Below are positions 23,644 through 32,505 of a stretch of 64,000 bases of DNA, piece after piece. Origin of the DNA: Stramonita haemastoma (Eukaryota; Mollusca; Gastropoda; Neogastropoda; Muricidae); assembly GCA_030674155.1 (NCBI GenBank), contig CM060344.1, positions 32,057,278 through 32,121,277 on the forward strand, in the 5' to 3' direction. Position 1 is the first letter of the stretch. Every line of letters begins with the position of its first letter. The notes beneath the pieces are model-generated. The model made no database searches, was not told where the DNA came from, and saw only the letters and a program-made list of their open reading frames with translations. A program made the translations under genes and the position numbers.

Positions 23644-24920
23644 TTCTTCTTCAGTGGTCACCAATATTCAAACCCAGGACTTCATATACATGATCATGTT
23701 GTTGTTTTTATTCGTGCAGGACTACATCACGATTCTGATCAACAATTACAAGGTGAGGAAATTCTGAATGTTTTCTTGTGAATTTTGTCATGTTTTCCCT
23801 TTTCTCTCTCTTCTCTATGTGATTTGAAGAAGGAGATAGAGTACATCTGACACATGATAATTCATATCTGTATTTGACCCAGAATTTGTCCTGGATGGGA
23901 TTAGATAAAGGTAAATGTAAAGGTGTCCTATTACCTTTGTGGTTGTTGGTTAGCAAGCTGTCAGAGACCTCAGCTTCTCTAGGGGCCAGCATGTTGAGGG
24001 CGGCACCCATCTCCTCTCCCTTGCTGCTTTACCTTCCCTGACCCTATAGAGGGCAGGTACCCATTGACAGCTGGGTGAACTGGGGGACTGTACTGAAGCC
24101 AAGGTGTGTAAACAGTCACCCATCCACTTGGTAACCAGGTTCGATGCTGCTTAACCTTAGATTGGGGAAAGTGAGTGGTCTGACTACTGAGCTATCACGT
24201 CTCCAATAGATAAGTTTCAATATTTTTAAATATTTTTGTTGTATTGGTGGTATTATTTCGACTTTCTCAACAACAAAAAAGAGAAGCACAGAAGGAAATT
24301 TTTGTAAATTTTAAAAAGTAGACACAATATACTTTCTAACCATTTTCAATTTGTATGCTTTTATCATTTCATGCTAGCATAATTGAATTTTTAGAATATG
24401 GCCCAAGTCGTTCGTCACAATAGAAATGACAGGCCAGTGTTTACTGTGACGCCAGTGAGTTATTGTTAGATAGCCCCTCTGTTCATGAATATTCAGATTC
24501 TGAGAGCTTTGACACATACTCTCCACAAGCATGAAATTGGAAAAGAAACCAATTCTGAAGATACATAGAGACAAGAGCAGCTCCCCCATTGGGATGTTAG
24601 GGGGCTTGTCAGTATAGACAGCATCCCCACCTGGAAATTCTGTCCTAGGAATTTTCTCTTTTTCTATCCCTCTCTTTGCTTCTGCCTTGTTCCTTTTCTC
24701 CCTGTCACACCTCCTTCTTGTCTTTATTTTCTGCCTTCTTGGTTCACTCTCCTGCCTTTTTCTTTTCCAGAAAGACTAAAAAGATTATAAAAAAAAAAAA
24801 AATTTAATCTCCCATACCAAAGTTGGATATGCTGGGCCTTGACTTGTCAGGCGCTTAACGACAGTGCAATACGTATTTTTCGCTTACATGACAGACAGCA
24901 ATAGTTGCTGTCTGAGCGTT

Positions 24921-24953
<33 letters not shown>

Positions 24954-25001
24954 TTACTACTGCTACTGCTACTGCTGCTGCTACTGCTACTGCTACTACT
25001 A

Positions 25002-25035
<34 letters not shown>

Positions 25036-25058
25036 CACTACTACTACCACTACTACTA

Positions 25059-25089
<31 letters not shown>

Positions 25090-25097
25090 CACTACCA

Positions 25098-25170
<73 letters not shown>

Positions 25171-28100
25171 AACTACTACTACTACTACAAAGTTCTCATC
25201 TCTCTTTTTGTGTGTTTTATTTGTCAGGTGTGGCCAGCCGCCCAAGCCATCAATTTTTTTTTCATGCCTCTTCAACACAGGTAAGAAACTGTTTAAAAAG
25301 TTATTTATTTTATTTTTTGTTGTTGTTGTTCAGCTGCTAGAGCTCCGATGTTCACCAATAGTGAGATTTTGCATATGCGACCATTTTTGCCCACCATGAA
25401 GGTAGCTGCATTCCAACTTCATGGTTAATGTATAAACACGACACCAGTGTGCATGTGTTGTTATAGATTTTGTCATCCATTCCCACCAGCACACAATGTC
25501 CTACACTTCCAAAAGGTGGAACAGGTTTTAATGTGTGCGTAAGATGTTCTGCGTGTGTTTGGTGGAACAGATTTTAATGTGTGCGCAAGATGTTTTGCGT
25601 GCGTTCAGACTCAGAACCTCGGTTTATAGTCTCATCTGAAAGACTTTTGAGGGAGTGAAGTCAGCACTGCTGCTAAAACCAGGGGAACAAAATCCCCTTG
25701 AACAGGAGTCACAGTGATAGCTCAGACCTGGAATTGATCCTGGGTCATCAGATCCCAAGCACAATGCTCTAACCACCAGGCTACCCTGGTTCCCCCTAAA
25801 GGAACTGATGACAGAGTGCAAAATTCTGGTCCAGGTAAAAAAAAAAAAAAAATTGTCAGTTATTAACCCTCCTAGTCCCGAACTGGAATTTGCTGGGATT
25901 AAATAGTTGCCCCCCACCCCCCACCCCCACCCCTGAATCGCGAACCAGAATTTGCCAGGATTCACACACAGTAGATTTCCATCACGCTGTAACCATCACT
26001 AATTGCTACCACATGTCAAAGCTCTATCGGGCTAGAGGTAGAAATCCTGCTGAGAGTCTTGAAGTAATTATAGTTGCTGGTATGTACTTAGTTGGAGGAA
26101 AAGGCCAGCGAGCATGTGTGCCTGATCTGATTTTGTGATGGAATGTGAAATCTAGGGGCAGTTTGTGTTCATAGAATCCGAATGCAAGAGGGTTAATGTA
26201 AGCTAAGTTCCAAGGCCTACATTAAAATGGTGTTATATCCTCCAAGACAGAATGCAGCTACCTCTTCACCTATCCCATTGTCCTGTAGACCTGAATGGTG
26301 GGGAAAAACGGTTGCATATCATATGCATAAATCTCACCATTCCACTCTCCCCAAAAGTCTTGCAGATGAGACTGTAAACCGAGGCCCCATGTGCGAATGC
26401 GCACAGAACATTTTGTGCACATGTTAAATCCTGTTCCGCTTTTCGTAAGAGTAGGCCATTGTGTGCAGGTGGGAACAGATGACAATATTTACACAACTGC
26501 ATACACACGGGGACTGGATTAAAAAAAAAAGCACATGAGTGCTTATTTTATTATTCTCGATATATAAGAATAAAATAAATAAATAAATGAATGAATAAAA
26601 TAAAAATGAACTTCAGAGCTCCAACTGAGGAAAGAAAATTTTTTTTTTAAATGGTGTTACGCTTTAATGATGGGCAAACTGTGTTTGTGTAGGCAAAACT
26701 TCACTGTTGGTAAGGCTCTGAGTTCTAGCCAAGGAACAACAACAACAAAATTATGAATCACTTTATTCCTTTGTTTACTTATTCATTTTCACACGTTAGA
26801 TTACAGGGTGCTGTTCCAGTATGTTTTTCCAGGTTTTTTTCTTATCTTTATTTTTATTTATCGATTGATTTGTTTGTTTGTTTGTTTACTTATTTATGTT
26901 TAATAATGTATGGATGCCAGATTCAGCACTACATAAATACCATACAGTATTATTATTATCTATTATTATTATTATTATTATTATTACTATTATTCTTTTT
27001 ATTACTATTGTCATGTTTTTAAAAAATCATTTTAACCCTCTTGTTGTTGAATTCTACAGAGCTAAACTGCCTGTAGATTTTGAATTCTTTTAAAGTTTTC
27101 TATCCCAAACTGACATAGTCTACTCCTGAGACAATTGTCTGTGTGCATGACAAGCTATCAAGCTGAAATTTTGTCACAAGCTAGATATATCTTTGTACTT
27201 GCATTTTAAGGCAAGTTTACATGTCTGGTCACAAAATGTCGTGTCGTTGTCACCTTATTTGTCACCAATCACAGGTAAAAGTATGTTGTATACAATAAAC
27301 CAGCAAAATATATATGGAATAGGCACAAATTCATACATGTAAGTGGTGAATAAAGAACTGATGCTTAGCTAACGTGTTTATTAATGTTTGTGTGCAATAG
27401 TACTTCAAGGATGTGTCACACAATGTCCTCATAACACCTGTTATTTTATATGTCTTGATGGGGCATACTTTTTGTTCAACTGGTTTTTTGTCTTTTTGAA
27501 AACAAGGAATATTCAATCAATATCTTACCTATATACTGCATTTCAGATGTCTATGTCTTACCACATGTTTGTTAAGTGCACAGAAGTGTAATATTGTACA
27601 TAAGTGTCACATTGTCACCAGTGTCACCACACAGGTGTGACAAACATGAAACAACACAGAACTGTAATTCTACAAAATTTTAATCGTGATAGCCTTTAAA
27701 GTAGTCATAGTGATGGCACAGGGACACATCACATCACAGAAAGCACAAAATGTGGATGTGTCGGGGGGGGGTACCTATCGCTGTCACCTGTGGCACCTTG
27801 GCAGACTGGAGATCTATTTTCTTTTCCTTCTCGCTATTTTCGTCATCAGCAAATCTGTCCGTTGAGTTTCAAATAAAAAGTGTGGTATTAACTAGAAAAT
27901 AGACAAAAGGCGTCACATTTTCTGGCGTTTATGCTGCGGACCTCCCCCCCCCCCCCCCCCCCCCCCAGGTCAAATTTCTCCACAGCGTGTGGGTAGCACA
28001 GGTCGCCACGCTTGCAGGAATGTGCCGTGTAGTCGGGTTCATTCTTCTCTCTAACTGCGTTATTTCCTTTCTCTTCTCCCCCGTCAGCTTTTTATTTCTG

Positions 28101-28745
28101 ACTCACTTAATATTTATCATTGAATTTTTTCTACTTCCAATGCAAACACGTTCATTTTATTGTCTAGTTAGTTAGATGAATCGTCTGCTACCAACGAAAC
28201 GCCATTTTTTTTCGCCACGCGCTATGAGTGAAAGGCGTTTCTATCGCCAGCCTTGCTTTCTCCCTTCCCTCCCAAGTACACACTGTTAGTGGTCTAAATT
28301 TATCACTGGCACCATCTGAAACCTTCCCTGCATCGCCCCACCAAATTTCAGACACATTGTGTGAGAACCACGAGGTATGTGTGTGATGGAAAAGTACTGC
28401 CCACGTGGTCAGGACCAACGGCCGGCTACGGAATCTAGCAGCGGGTGCTGTAATGGCCGGCTGCGGCCGCAACGGGGCTAAGACGGTTAATCATTATCAT
28501 CATATGCAAATAAATCTCGCCATTGGTGAACCTCAGAGCTCTAGCTGAGGAACAACAAAAAAAAAAAAAAAAAAAAAGTAAAAGTACGTAAGCTACTACA
28601 AATCAATCTGTTTGTTTGTCTACTTATTCATTTCTTTTTCTTCACGTCTGCTTGCAGGGTGCTGTTTGTGAACTTTGTGGCGTTAGGATGGAACACATTC
28701 CTGGCATGGGTCACAGAGGGCAAGGCCAAAACGGCACAGGACTGA
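14183..28745 (+). CDS. MPV17: MPV17/PMP22-family mitochondrial inner-membrane protein (seven coding exons)
   Basis: MPV17 is a small multi-span protein of the mitochondrial inner membrane needed for mtDNA maintenance and nucleotide homeostasis. Coding exons are 14183-14255, 19676-19785, 21689-21778, 22974-23072, 23720-23752, 25228-25280 and 28658-28745, about 181 residues (human 176). Conserved parts are [20 protein letters not shown] in exon 1, GTLM and ISQLCIE in exon 2, [13 protein letters not shown] and a following DQ in exon 3, and [29 protein letters not shown] and [17 protein letters not shown] in exons 5-7. The last matches the family C-terminal signature (W-P-x-x-Q-x-x-N-F and W-N-x-x-L-x-W). 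Exon 2 lacks the expected G-D motif and the RF-G pattern before GP, apparently through lost bases. The exon 4 donor (TCA/GTATTT) is inferred from phase. Paralogues such as MPV17L2 are less likely given the length and N-terminus. Confidence 0.88.
14776..15100 (+). repeat. Three long (CA)n microsatellites
   Basis: CA runs at about 14778-14842, 14866-14926 and 15013-15096, separated by TACA variants and about 80 bp of unique sequence. Long open frames of Thr/His or Cys/Val on either strand are artefacts. Confidence 0.95.
15097..15265 (+). mobile_element. SINE-A 3' part truncated at a microsatellite
   Basis: Starts at GTGCAGAACATCTTGCACAC directly after the CA run and runs to TATCCTCAAAATAAAAGAATA. 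Confidence 0.8.
15428..15605 (+). repeat. (CT)n followed by (TA)n
   Basis: CT run with short interruptions to 15512, then a TA run to 15604 (more than 80 bp of alternating AT). The TA run is self-complementary and could extrude a cruciform. Confidence 0.95.
15905..16020 (+). mobile_element. Family E fragment
   Basis: Contains CCTCAGCTTAAGCTCCAAGG, a TTCACCAA block, and TTTAGGTAGCCACATTCCGAC, shared with fragments near 17187, 18700, 25325, 32280 and 32860. Confidence 0.65.
16245..16560 (+). pseudogene. LINE ORF2 3' terminal fragment
   Basis: Reads [20 protein letters not shown], then in a shifted frame GGRRRGKT, then [19 protein letters not shown] and stop. This is the usual Arg-rich C-terminal end of an animal non-LTR retrotransposon ORF2 (K-L-K-W-x-G-H-V ... 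W). At least one frameshift separates the halves. Confidence 0.65.
16886..17186 (+). mobile_element. Composite tRNA/5S-rRNA-derived SINE (SINE-C)
   Basis: The head has a tRNA-like A box (GGATAGCTCAGTAGTCAGAGC). It then switches to 5S-rRNA-like sequence, GGTTAAGCAAGGTCGAGCC and CTTGGATGGGTGACTG, which match the internal control region of 5S genes (A box, intermediate element, C box). The body includes CAGCTGTCAATGGGTACCTG and CAACATGCTGGCCCCTAGAG, and the tail is ACCTTTACC repeats. A second copy is at 23908-24208. Confidence 0.75.
17187..17735 (+). mobile_element. Family E copy interrupted by SINE-B
   Basis: The 5' part (GCTAGAGCTCTGAGG to ATTTAGGTAGCTG at 17263) and the 3' part (from ATTTAGGTAGCTG at 17559 through GCTGACATGAATTTTTAATG and AAAGGCACTGGCAGGTCTGC) flank the SINE-B at 17264-17558. 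Confidence 0.75.
17264..17558 (+). mobile_element. SINE-B, full length with 13 bp target duplication
   Basis: The head (GTAGTCGAGTGGTTAGGGCG, GGGTTCGATCCC) and the body are nearly identical to other copies. It is flanked by ATTTAGGTAGCTG at 17251-17263 and 17559-17571. The 3' end is AACTTTTAACTTTT. Its integrity suggests a comparatively recent insertion. Confidence 0.88.
18023..18335 (+). repeat. Family F repeat with (AAGTC)n start
   Basis: A short (AAGTC)n array followed by AAAATTTTATTTTCAGATGG, TACATTGAGTAAGCAT and a long CAACAA-rich A tract. A related copy is at 52325-52560 in an EEF1A intron, and the (AAGTC)n motif also starts a repeat at 31920. Confidence 0.65.
18340..18600 (+). mobile_element. 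Diverged SINE-A copy
   Basis: A tRNA-like lead (GGTATAGCTCTGTGATTTGAG) is followed by GGAGTTAACATCAGTACTGAC, GAACGCATGCAGAACATC and CAGAAGAGTAGAC. Confidence 0.6.
18700..19125 (-). mobile_element. Diverged composite of families E and A
   Basis: Contains TTTAGGTAGCCACATCCTGAC and GACACAAAATGGCCTACTC, then GCCTCAGTTTATAGTCTC and a tRNA-like end (AATTGAACCCAGAACCTCAC, CTTAACTGTCC). It looks like an older relative of SINE-A. Confidence 0.5.
19262..19602 (-). mobile_element. SINE-A, full length
   Basis: Runs from TTTATTTTGAGGATAATGG to the A box (ACCACCAAGCTATCCTGTCC). Several G/C runs are one base shorter than in other copies (for example AACGGGCCTCGG). Confidence 0.85.
19676..19785 (+). CDS. 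MPV17: MPV17 coding exon 2, apparently frame-damaged
   Basis: The acceptor ATGTTGCAG precedes GCACACTGATG (GTLM) and [17 protein letters not shown]. Between GTLM and ISQ only four residues (QPRR) appear where the family has five containing G-D. Allowing one lost G, one lost G and one lost C in GG/CC pairs would restore a G-D motif. After DYDLR the straight frame gives [12 protein letters not shown], but the next frame from 19758 gives RFFAL, the family pattern before GP. The exon length of 110 keeps overall phase. The donor is CTTTG/GTCAGT. Confidence 0.7.
19982..20270 (-). mobile_element. SINE-B, full length with many one-base gaps
   Basis: Reverse copy ending in CCCTAACCACTAGACTACAGC. Runs are contracted relative to the consensus (GACTCCCCTGG, TATCCGG, GAGTCAACGC). 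Confidence 0.82.
20358..20654 (-). mobile_element. SINE-B, full length
   Basis: Reverse copy with an intact body and head. The flanks CATTTGGATTAGTTT (left) and TATGTGGAATAGTTT (right) look like an imperfect target duplication. Confidence 0.85.
20655..21160 (+). other. MPV17 intron 2 sequence with a diverged copy of the 134 bp repeat
   Basis: 20930-21060 resembles the units at 2655-2925 (GGAGAGTGCAGG, AAGCTTGTCATGGCTGAAGG). The rest is unremarkable, ending in a GAGAGACAGA tract. Confidence 0.6.
21165..21300 (-). mobile_element. SINE-A 3' fragment
   Basis: TTCTTTATTTTGAGAATAATT and CCAGTTTCTGCGTGTATACAG lead into the minisatellite below. The minisatellite unit starts from the SINE-A text GGCC(A/T)ACTCTTTGG. 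Confidence 0.7.
21271..21688 (+). repeat. ~100 bp minisatellite carrying copies of the MPV17 exon 3 acceptor
   Basis: Four units start at about 21271, 21367, 21489 and 21587 with GGCC(A/T)ACTCTTT, then AAAAGTAGAACAGGTTTGAG. Units 2 and 3 end with GCAGGGACCTATGATG(T/C)GATTC and TGGTAAAT, a near-copy of the start of exon 3, and unit 4 runs into the real exon 3 acceptor. Each copied piece has AG before 20 bases and GT after them (21464-21483 and 21562-21581). Confidence 0.8.
21689..21778 (+). CDS. MPV17: MPV17 coding exon 3
   Basis: Thirty codons, [20 protein letters not shown] to VVTDQ. The acceptor is GTTGTTGCAG and the donor CAG/GTAACG. GP and the aromatic run after it are typical of the family. 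Confidence 0.92.
21790..22200 (+). repeat. Degenerate TATAGTTGTATGTATTTTT repeat
   Basis: At least ten imperfect units of about 30-40 bp (TTGT(T/A)ATAGTTGTATG plus a T run) fill the intron after exon 3. Confidence 0.8.
22235..22412 (+). repeat. (CT)n and (CCCT)n tract
   Basis: Long CT runs enclosing two CCCT arrays (about 22322-22370 and 22392-22412). It adjoins a SINE-A body. Confidence 0.95.
22413..22718 (+). mobile_element. SINE-A copy truncated at a microsatellite, with (AAAT)n tail
   Basis: Begins CGAGATTTTTCTCCTGGAGT immediately after the CCCT array and ends with GATATAAAAG and about nine AAAT units, then a new CT run. Confidence 0.85.
22974..23072 (+). CDS. MPV17: MPV17 coding exon 4
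   Basis: Thirty-three codons, [20 protein letters not shown] to ENLHRS. The acceptor is TTGTTTTCAG. The donor TCA/GTATTT is chosen so the frame stays open into exon 5. An alternative CATCG/GTCAGT would break it. Confidence 0.85.
23151..23401 (+). repeat. Two (GT)n microsatellites
   Basis: GT runs at about 23151-23226 and 23337-23401 with AT-rich and GAGAAA sequence between. Confidence 0.95.
23560..23642 (+). repeat. (CA)n microsatellite about 80 bp before MPV17 exon 5
   Basis: A CA run upstream of the short exon 5. Length changes here would alter the sequence just before its acceptor region. Confidence 0.95.
23720..23752 (+). CDS. MPV17: MPV17 coding exon 5 (33-base microexon)
   Basis: Eleven codons, [11 protein letters not shown]. 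The acceptor is TTCGTGCAG and the donor AAG/GTGAGG. It matches the conserved D-Y-x-x-I-x-x-x-N-Y segment just before the W-P motif. A 33-base exon is easily missed by gene finders. Confidence 0.88.
23908..24208 (-). mobile_element. SINE-C (tRNA/5S composite), second copy
   Basis: Reverse of the element at 16886: ends in GGTAAATGTAAAGGTGTCC, with CAGCATGTTGAGGGCGGC, AGTCACCCATCCACTTGG and TGACTACTGAGCTATCACG. The tRNA A box and the 5S-like block lie in the same order as in the first copy. Confidence 0.75.
24209..24918 (+). other. MPV17 intron 5, no recognisable feature
   Basis: AT-rich unique sequence with a CT-rich stretch at about 24650-24770. I find no repeat family or coding exon in it. 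Confidence 0.55.
24919..25190 (+). repeat. (ACT)n trinucleotide array, ~270 bp
   Basis: CTA/ACT units with GCT and CCA variants. Both strands remain open in all frames, giving spurious poly-Thr, poly-Leu and poly-Val frames. It ends 37 bp before MPV17 exon 6. Confidence 0.95.
25228..25280 (+). CDS. MPV17: MPV17 coding exon 6
   Basis: Encodes [17 protein letters not shown] and two bases of an Arg codon. The acceptor is TATTTGTCAG and the donor ACACAG/GTAAGA. This is the diagnostic W-P-x-x-Q-x-x-N-F segment. Confidence 0.93.
25325..25800 (-). mobile_element. Diverged composite of families E and A
   Basis: Begins GCTGCTAGAGCTCCGATGTTC and GTAGCTGCATTCCAACTTC, then CAGCACACAATGTCCTACAC and GGTTTATAGTCTCATCTG, and ends with a tRNA-like A box (CTCTAACCACCAGGCTACCC). 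Confidence 0.55.
25867..26192 (-). mobile_element. TTAA-flanked MITE, family T1
   Basis: TTAA at 25863-25866 and 26193-26196. The left end is CCCTCCTAGTCCCGAAC and the right end, reversed, CCCTCTTGCATTCGGATTC. Both ends match those of the larger element at 27036-28486 in the opposite orientation. Confidence 0.6.
26337..26605 (+). mobile_element. SINE-A copy
   Basis: CCATTCCACTCTCCCCAAAAG through GAATGCGCACAGAACATTTTG to TTATTCTCGATATATAAG and an AAAT tail. The head is missing. Confidence 0.8.
27036..28486 (+). mobile_element. TTAA-flanked DNA transposon, larger member of family T1
   Basis: TTAA at 27032-27035 and 28487-28490. The left end CCCTCTTGTTGTTGAATTC, followed by CTAAACTGCCTGTAGATTT, closely parallels the reversed right end of 25867-26192. 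The right end reversed, CCGTCTTAGCCCCGTTGCGG, parallels that element's left end. The interior is non-coding as far as I can see, with a C run at 27945-27966. TTAA sites suggest piggyBac or Kolobok type. Confidence 0.5.
28658..28745 (+). CDS. MPV17: MPV17 coding exon 7 (C-terminal)
   Basis: Completes the split Arg codon, then [20 protein letters not shown] and GKAKTAQD with TGA at 28743-28745. The acceptor is CTGCTTGCAG. The W-N-x-F-L-x-W pattern is the end signature of the family. Confidence 0.93.
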
Positions 28746-28888
28746 AGACGGAAATCTTTCACAACACACGACAAACATTTTTTGTTGAATACGACTTTTT
28801 TTTTTTAAGATTTTTTTTTTTTAAAGATTTTTTTTAACGATAGTGGTGCTTGGGAGTGTAATAGGATTTTTTTTTTAGTGGGTTTTTT

Positions 28889-28923
<35 letters not shown>

Positions 28924-29570
28924 GCTGGAAGAGGAAGCAATAGATAGTGTGAGTTATAGAACATGATTTTTGACTTGATTGTATATATATCTTTTTTGTT
29001 TTGTTTTTTTATATGTAAATGATTCTGTTGCCTGTATGTGTGTTTATGACATATTGTTGGTAAATTTGCCTTGCATTGAAAACATGCTCCTCTACAGAAA
29101 ACGAGTGTAGGTGGATTTGTGATGTGAAAATGATGTGAAAACTTTTCTTTTTGTTTTGTGTGGGAAATTTTGTTGGTATTTTTTGGGGGGAGGTGGTGGT
29201 GGTTGATTTTAGCCTTATGTTAAGGCTTCTGGCCCATAGAGCAATATATGCCAGATTTATTGTTTTGACAATTTTAATTTTTAGATATCTAGGTATGCCT
29301 CTGTCTTTCCAAAATGTCGTCTAACCGAATCATCTTTTTGCTTGGCCATACCGATTCTAGCCTTGATGTCTTGTAGACACATGACTGTTTATTCATTATC
29401 CTTGAAATAATTTGCCTTACCTTGTAGACAGGAGCCATTGTTATTTTTTACAGATCCTAAATATTTTAATTTTTTAATGTATTATAGAACTGTTTCACCG
29501 ATTTAGATCATCCGGAGACGACCAAAAATTGGAAAGAGACATAACAAACACAGCCGAAATATTTTTTTTT
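28746..29570 (+). other. MPV17 3'UTR and flank
   Basis: T-rich sequence with a 31-base G run at 28891-28921. I find no convincing AATAAA signal in the first 800 bases. No other feature is seen. Confidence 0.5.
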
Positions 29571-29572
29571 TT

Positions 29573-29850
29573 TTTAATTTTATTTTATACCACTTTATAT
29601 CACAGCAGATTTCTCTGCGTGAAATTCAGGCTGCTCTCTCTCCCCAGGGAGAGTGCGTCGCCACAAGTGCAGCGCCTACCCTTTTTTTTTTTTTTCTCCT
29701 CAGGGATGGTGTCTGAACACGACACCTGTGTGCATGTTGGTTTAAATTTTTTTTTTTTTTTTAATTTTGTCATTCGCTCCTACCGGCACATGATGGCCTG
29801 GTCTTCCAAAAGGCAGAACCTACATCAGTGTGGGTCTTAGGCAACTTCTC
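29573..29850 (-). mobile_element. Family D fragment followed by a family E/A-like piece
   Basis: ATACCACTTTATATCACAGC, GATTTCTCTGCGTGAAATTC and CTCCCCAGGGAGAGTGCG are the reverse of family D. After 29699 the GGGATGGTGTCTGAACACGA motif starts a different repeat, also seen at 63832. Confidence 0.6.
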
Positions 29851-30027
29851 AGAGTCAAATGATCCGACAGAAGAACAAATGAAAGCATTTTTGATAAGAG
29901 AGCGCTTGGTGGGGGTGGTGGTCCGTTTTATACAGTCCCTACATCAAATAACTCCTCTGGGACTGTACTATAATCACAGAAAGATAGATACTACAATACT
30001 ACTTGTGATGCGTAAAAGATGCACAGG

Positions 30028-30205
30028 GCTCACATATACGTCCAACCCCCTTCCCCTTTTTGGAAGAGTAGGCCATTGTGTGTTGGTGGGAACGGATGAT
30101 AATTTTTTTACAAAAGAGCATATACACGGGAACTGGATGTAAAAAAAAAAAGCACATGAGTGCTTATTCCTTTATCCTCGAAATAAAAGAGAGATAAAAA
30201 GAATA
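30028..30205 (+). mobile_element. SINE-A 3' fragment
   Basis: GGAAGAGTAGGCCATTGTGTG through ACACGGGAACTGGATG to CCTCGAAATAAAAGAGAG. Another short SINE-A tail follows at about 30580-30645. Confidence 0.75.
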
Positions 30206-30663
30206 CGCACTGGCATTATTGGTGAAGAAAATAAGGTCTGTCACTTGACTGTGCACTGTGTGCGATTTTTTTCAACTTTTTTTTTCTCAGTTGTATATTT
30301 AACTGCTGCTGCCGATTGTTTATGATGATGATGATAACGATTATCTCCAGAAAATGTGCTCAAAGTGTGTCAGTGTGCCAGTGGTGTGTCTGTGGGTTAT
30401 ATTATGTTGATTATGTCTGCTGTGGATCGGTGTCACAGATCCGTGTCACAACACGCGTTATTGTGTCATTATGTTGATCATATCGGCTGTAGATCAGTGT
30501 TACAGAACAGAACAGTAATAGTGTGTGCCTGATATTCTCAAACTGCCATTCCCCCTTACCCCTCCTCTCCCCCCCCCCTTCCTGGGGACTGGATGTAAAA
30601 AAAGCACCTGGGTGCTTATTCATTATTCTCGAAATGAAAGAATTTTGATGTGATTTGATTTGA

Positions 30664-30664
<1 letters not shown>

Positions 30665-30735
<71 letters not shown>

Positions 30736-30780
30736 TCTCTCTCTCTCTCGTCTCTCTCTCTGTCTCTCTCTCTGTCTCTG

Positions 30781-30850
<70 letters not shown>

Positions 30851-30866
30851 AGATTCCTTTTATTTT

Positions 30867-30926
<60 letters not shown>
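30665..30926 (+). repeat. (CT)n then (GT)n
   Basis: CT run to about 30847, then a GT run at about 30870-30925. Confidence 0.95.
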
Positions 30927-30929
30927 GTG

Positions 30930-31470
30930 TTATGCCATTATCTTTATAAATGCATTTTTTGTGTACTTTTACTTCTTGTTTATTTTAAATACTATGACTT
31001 TTTATGTTGGTTGTTGCTATTACTTTAGTTTTTTCTTTTGCAATTTTTATAATGATGAATATAGGTCGAGACTGATTCTCCCTTTTTACAAAAAAACTTA
31101 TAGTTTTATGTGATGCGTGTGTTGTTCTTGCTTTTTTTTAAAGTTGGTTTTGCTTTTTCAATCATGATCATACATAGTCCCTGGCTGTTAATAAGTGTGC
31201 CAATGCTAGTCTGTTATTTTTTAAAAAACCGGATTGGATTGGATTTGAAAGCACCAGGGTGCAACTATTTTATGAATGTGTGTGGGAGTCAGAGTGGGAT
31301 AAATCAGAAGTGGAAGAGTTTGAAAACTTAAAAAAAACTATTAAAAAATTTTTTTTTCATAATAATAATAAAAAACTGTACAAAAAAAGATTACCAAAAA
31401 AATTTTCATTCAAAAAAAAAAAAAGATTGAAAACTCATTTTTCAGTTCCCTCCTTCCCCCTTCCCTTCCT
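30930..31470. other. Intergenic AT-rich sequence
   Basis: No gene, RNA or intact element seen. Several poly-T and poly-A runs. Confidence 0.5.
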
Positions 31471-31481
31471 CCACACACACA

Positions 31482-31565
<84 letters not shown>

Positions 31566-31600
31566 CACACACTCACTCACTTACTCACTCACTCACTCAG
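31471..31600 (+). repeat. (CA)n and (CACT)n microsatellite
   Basis: CA runs interrupted by CACTCA units, ending in (ACTC)n. Confidence 0.95.
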
Positions 31601-31917
31601 TTGGTCTAAAAAAAAAAAAAGTATTATAGATCTAAAGCATTACATATAAATCTACGTAACTGTTGTTAGTATTATTTTTAGGTGGGGTTTTATTTTTTTC
31701 ATTTGTTTTTGTTTCTTTCATGTTTGTGTTTTAATTCTATTTTTTGTTGGTTTTTAACATTTTTTTTGGATAGATGATTAAATGAACATACTAATACATT
31801 GCTTATTAATAATAATAAAAAAAAATTTTAAAAGCTTTTTCAATGTACCATCTTGAAATGAAAGTTTGGCTTTCACACAGAGTTGTGTGAAAAAGGAGAG
31901 TGAAAGATATGAGAAAA

Positions 31918-32130
31918 TAAGTCAAGTCAAGTCAAGTCAAGTCAAGTCAAGTCAAAAACACTTTAATCATCCCTGAAGGGCAATTAAGAGAGACAGATGC
32001 TCATATGTGCAGGATAAAGAGATGGAGAGAGAGAAAGTTGGGGGGAAGGGTAGGGGGGGGTAACCATGCATATGTATGGGGCTTTGTGTTTTTGCCAGAA
32101 AATAAAAGACATGTTTTACTTGGCATCGTG
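31918..32130 (+). repeat. (AAGTC)n-associated repeat
   Basis: Seven or so AAGTC units followed by ACACTTTAATCATCCCTGAAG, the reverse of a SINE-type 3' end. Compare 18023. Confidence 0.5.
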
Positions 32131-32274
32131 TATTGTGATGTATCATTGTGTGTTTGTGTGTGTGTGTATGTGAGCGTGTGAAAGAGAGTCTTTGTATATG
32201 TATAGAGTGTGTGTATGTGTGTTGTGTGTGATCTGTTTTTTACCTCTCAGAAGTATATTCGTTGGGTTTTTTTT

Positions 32275-32505
32275 TTGTTCCTCAGCTAGAGCTCCAAGGT
32301 TCATCAATGGTGAGATTTTGCGTATTCGACCATTTTTGCCCACCAAGAAGGTAGCCACATTCGACTATTGGAATGTATGTTGGGTATGTTTATGTTTACA
32401 TAACCGGCTAAATACTGACATGAATTATTGGATCTTTAATGTGCATACTTTATCTTCTGCATGTGTGTATACACAAAGAGAATTAAGGCACTGGCAGATC
32501 TGCTC
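32275..32505 (+). mobile_element. Family E copy
   Basis: TCCTCAGCTAGAGCTCCAAGG, TGGTGAGATTTTGCGTATTC, AAGGTAGCCACATTCGAC, then ACTGACATGAATTATTGG and TTAAGGCACTGGCAGATCTGC. This is the longest uninterrupted family E copy. Confidence 0.7.

Noticed and set aside
24864..25399. Long open frames of Leu, Thr and Val on both strands
   Set aside because: They are translations of the (ACT)n array in an intron. No frame has protein-like composition outside it.
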